41,385 nt of DNA from Betaproteobacteria bacterium (GTDB taxonomy: Bacteria; Pseudomonadota; Gammaproteobacteria; Burkholderiales; SG8-39): the NCBI GenBank assembly GCA_016868105.1, contig VGIA01000009.1, forward strand, positions 1 through 41,385, in the 5' to 3' direction. Under the pieces are notes generated by a model. It saw only the letters and a program-made list of their open reading frames with translations. It did not search any database and was not told where the DNA came from. Shown here piece after piece: positions 41,130 through 41,385 of the stretch (within the stretch, counting starts at the first letter, position 1; each line of letters begins with the position of its first letter). Position numbers and translations under genes: made by a program.

Positions 41130-41385
41130 ATGCTGCGGTTGCACGGATTCCGCGTCAGCAACTACCACAACAAGGTGCTCATCGCGCTGCTGGAGAAGGG
41201 CGTGCCCTACGAGGAGGACGCCACGGTGAAGCCCTCGCAGGAGGCGGCCTACCTGGACAAGAGCCCGATGGGCAAGGTGCCCTGGGCGGAGGTGGACGGC
41301 ACGCGCCTGTGCGAGTCCTCGGCGATCCTGGAGTACCTCGAGGACGCCTACCCGGAGAGGTCCCTGCTGCCGAAGGATCCGCTGG
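41130..41385 (+). CDS. Glutathione S-transferase, N-terminal part (cut by window edge)
   Basis: The first 85 codons from ATG 41130, preceded by GGAGGAGG. MLRLHGFRVSNYHNKVLIAL is the first beta-alpha unit of the thioredoxin-like domain, with Ser/Asn rather than Cys at the active position. SPMGKVPWAEVDGTRLCESS contains the cis-proline and the glutathione-binding E-S-S, and AILEYLEDAYPERSLLPKDP continues as expected. The C-terminal helical domain is outside the window. The gene runs away from kynA and probably belongs to a separate transcript. Substrate unknown. Confidence 0.9.
   Translation, partial: MLRLHGFRVSNYHNKVLIALLEKGVPYEEDATVKPSQEAAYLDKSPMGKVPWAEVDGTRLCESSAILEYLEDAYPERSLLPKDPL

Overview
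This is a high-GC (near 70 % by eye) bacterial chromosomal segment. It most resembles a betaproteobacterium of the Burkholderiales type. That rests on very high third-position GC, tightly packed short operons, a DUF3567 protein, a DUF6806-like protein, core-MetE, MetY and a tryptophan dioxygenase gene. I see no rRNA, tRNA, CRISPR array, phage or insertion-sequence gene. The assignment is by recognition of protein families, not by search.

Layout. 1-1022: start of a hydantoinase/oxoprolinase (HyuA) gene divergent from a marR gene across a short palindromic promoter, then the stump of a TRAP-transporter permease. 1039-6776: an L-aspartate dehydrogenase divergent from a catabolic-looking run (gamma-glutamyltransferase, NHL-repeat protein, ABM-domain protein, class II aldolase), converging on core-MetE. 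6819-13419: a decayed enolase-superfamily locus, a caspase-like protein, an MFS permease, a DUF2817 peptidase-like protein coupled to a family III CoA-transferase, a PcaD-like hydrolase, an alkaline-phosphatase-superfamily enzyme and DUF3567. 13607-18854: DUF6806, MetY, an alpha/beta hydrolase, MATE and a PA0069-type radical SAM protein. 18888-23404: two MFS permeases flanking a Rid protein, then a spermidine-synthase-like protein and a TauE/SafE permease in an overlapping operon.

23401-28865 is a minus-strand operon: a 2,4-dienoyl-CoA-reductase-like SDR, a NUDIX/metallo-beta-lactamase fusion, a small frameshifted gene, glutathione reductase that seems to start at CTG, and cyclopropane fatty acid synthase. 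29191-34544: acyl-CoA synthetase, quinone oxidoreductase, threonine dehydratase, haloalkane-dehalogenase-like hydrolase and an enoyl-CoA hydratase. 34656-39210: DUF1499, an HtrA-like protein lacking catalytic His and Asp, a YdcH-like protein, and an aminoglycoside-phosphotransferase-fold kinase coupled to an acyl-CoA dehydrogenase (the ACAD10/11 or LvaA/LvaC pairing). 39298-41385: a VapBC module with a 30-bp perfect palindrome, a second strong palindrome, KynA and the start of a glutathione S-transferase.

Much of the gene content is acyl-CoA, amino-acid and small-acid catabolism plus transport. Two themes stand out. First, at least six and perhaps nine short gene stumps sit in the gaps between intact genes, as if the genome streamlines by large internal deletions. 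Second, several operons join unfamiliar partners (Rid/spermidine-synthase-like/TSUP; SDR/NUDIX-MBL/Gor/Cfa). I do not see one clear, wholly new defence or mobile system.
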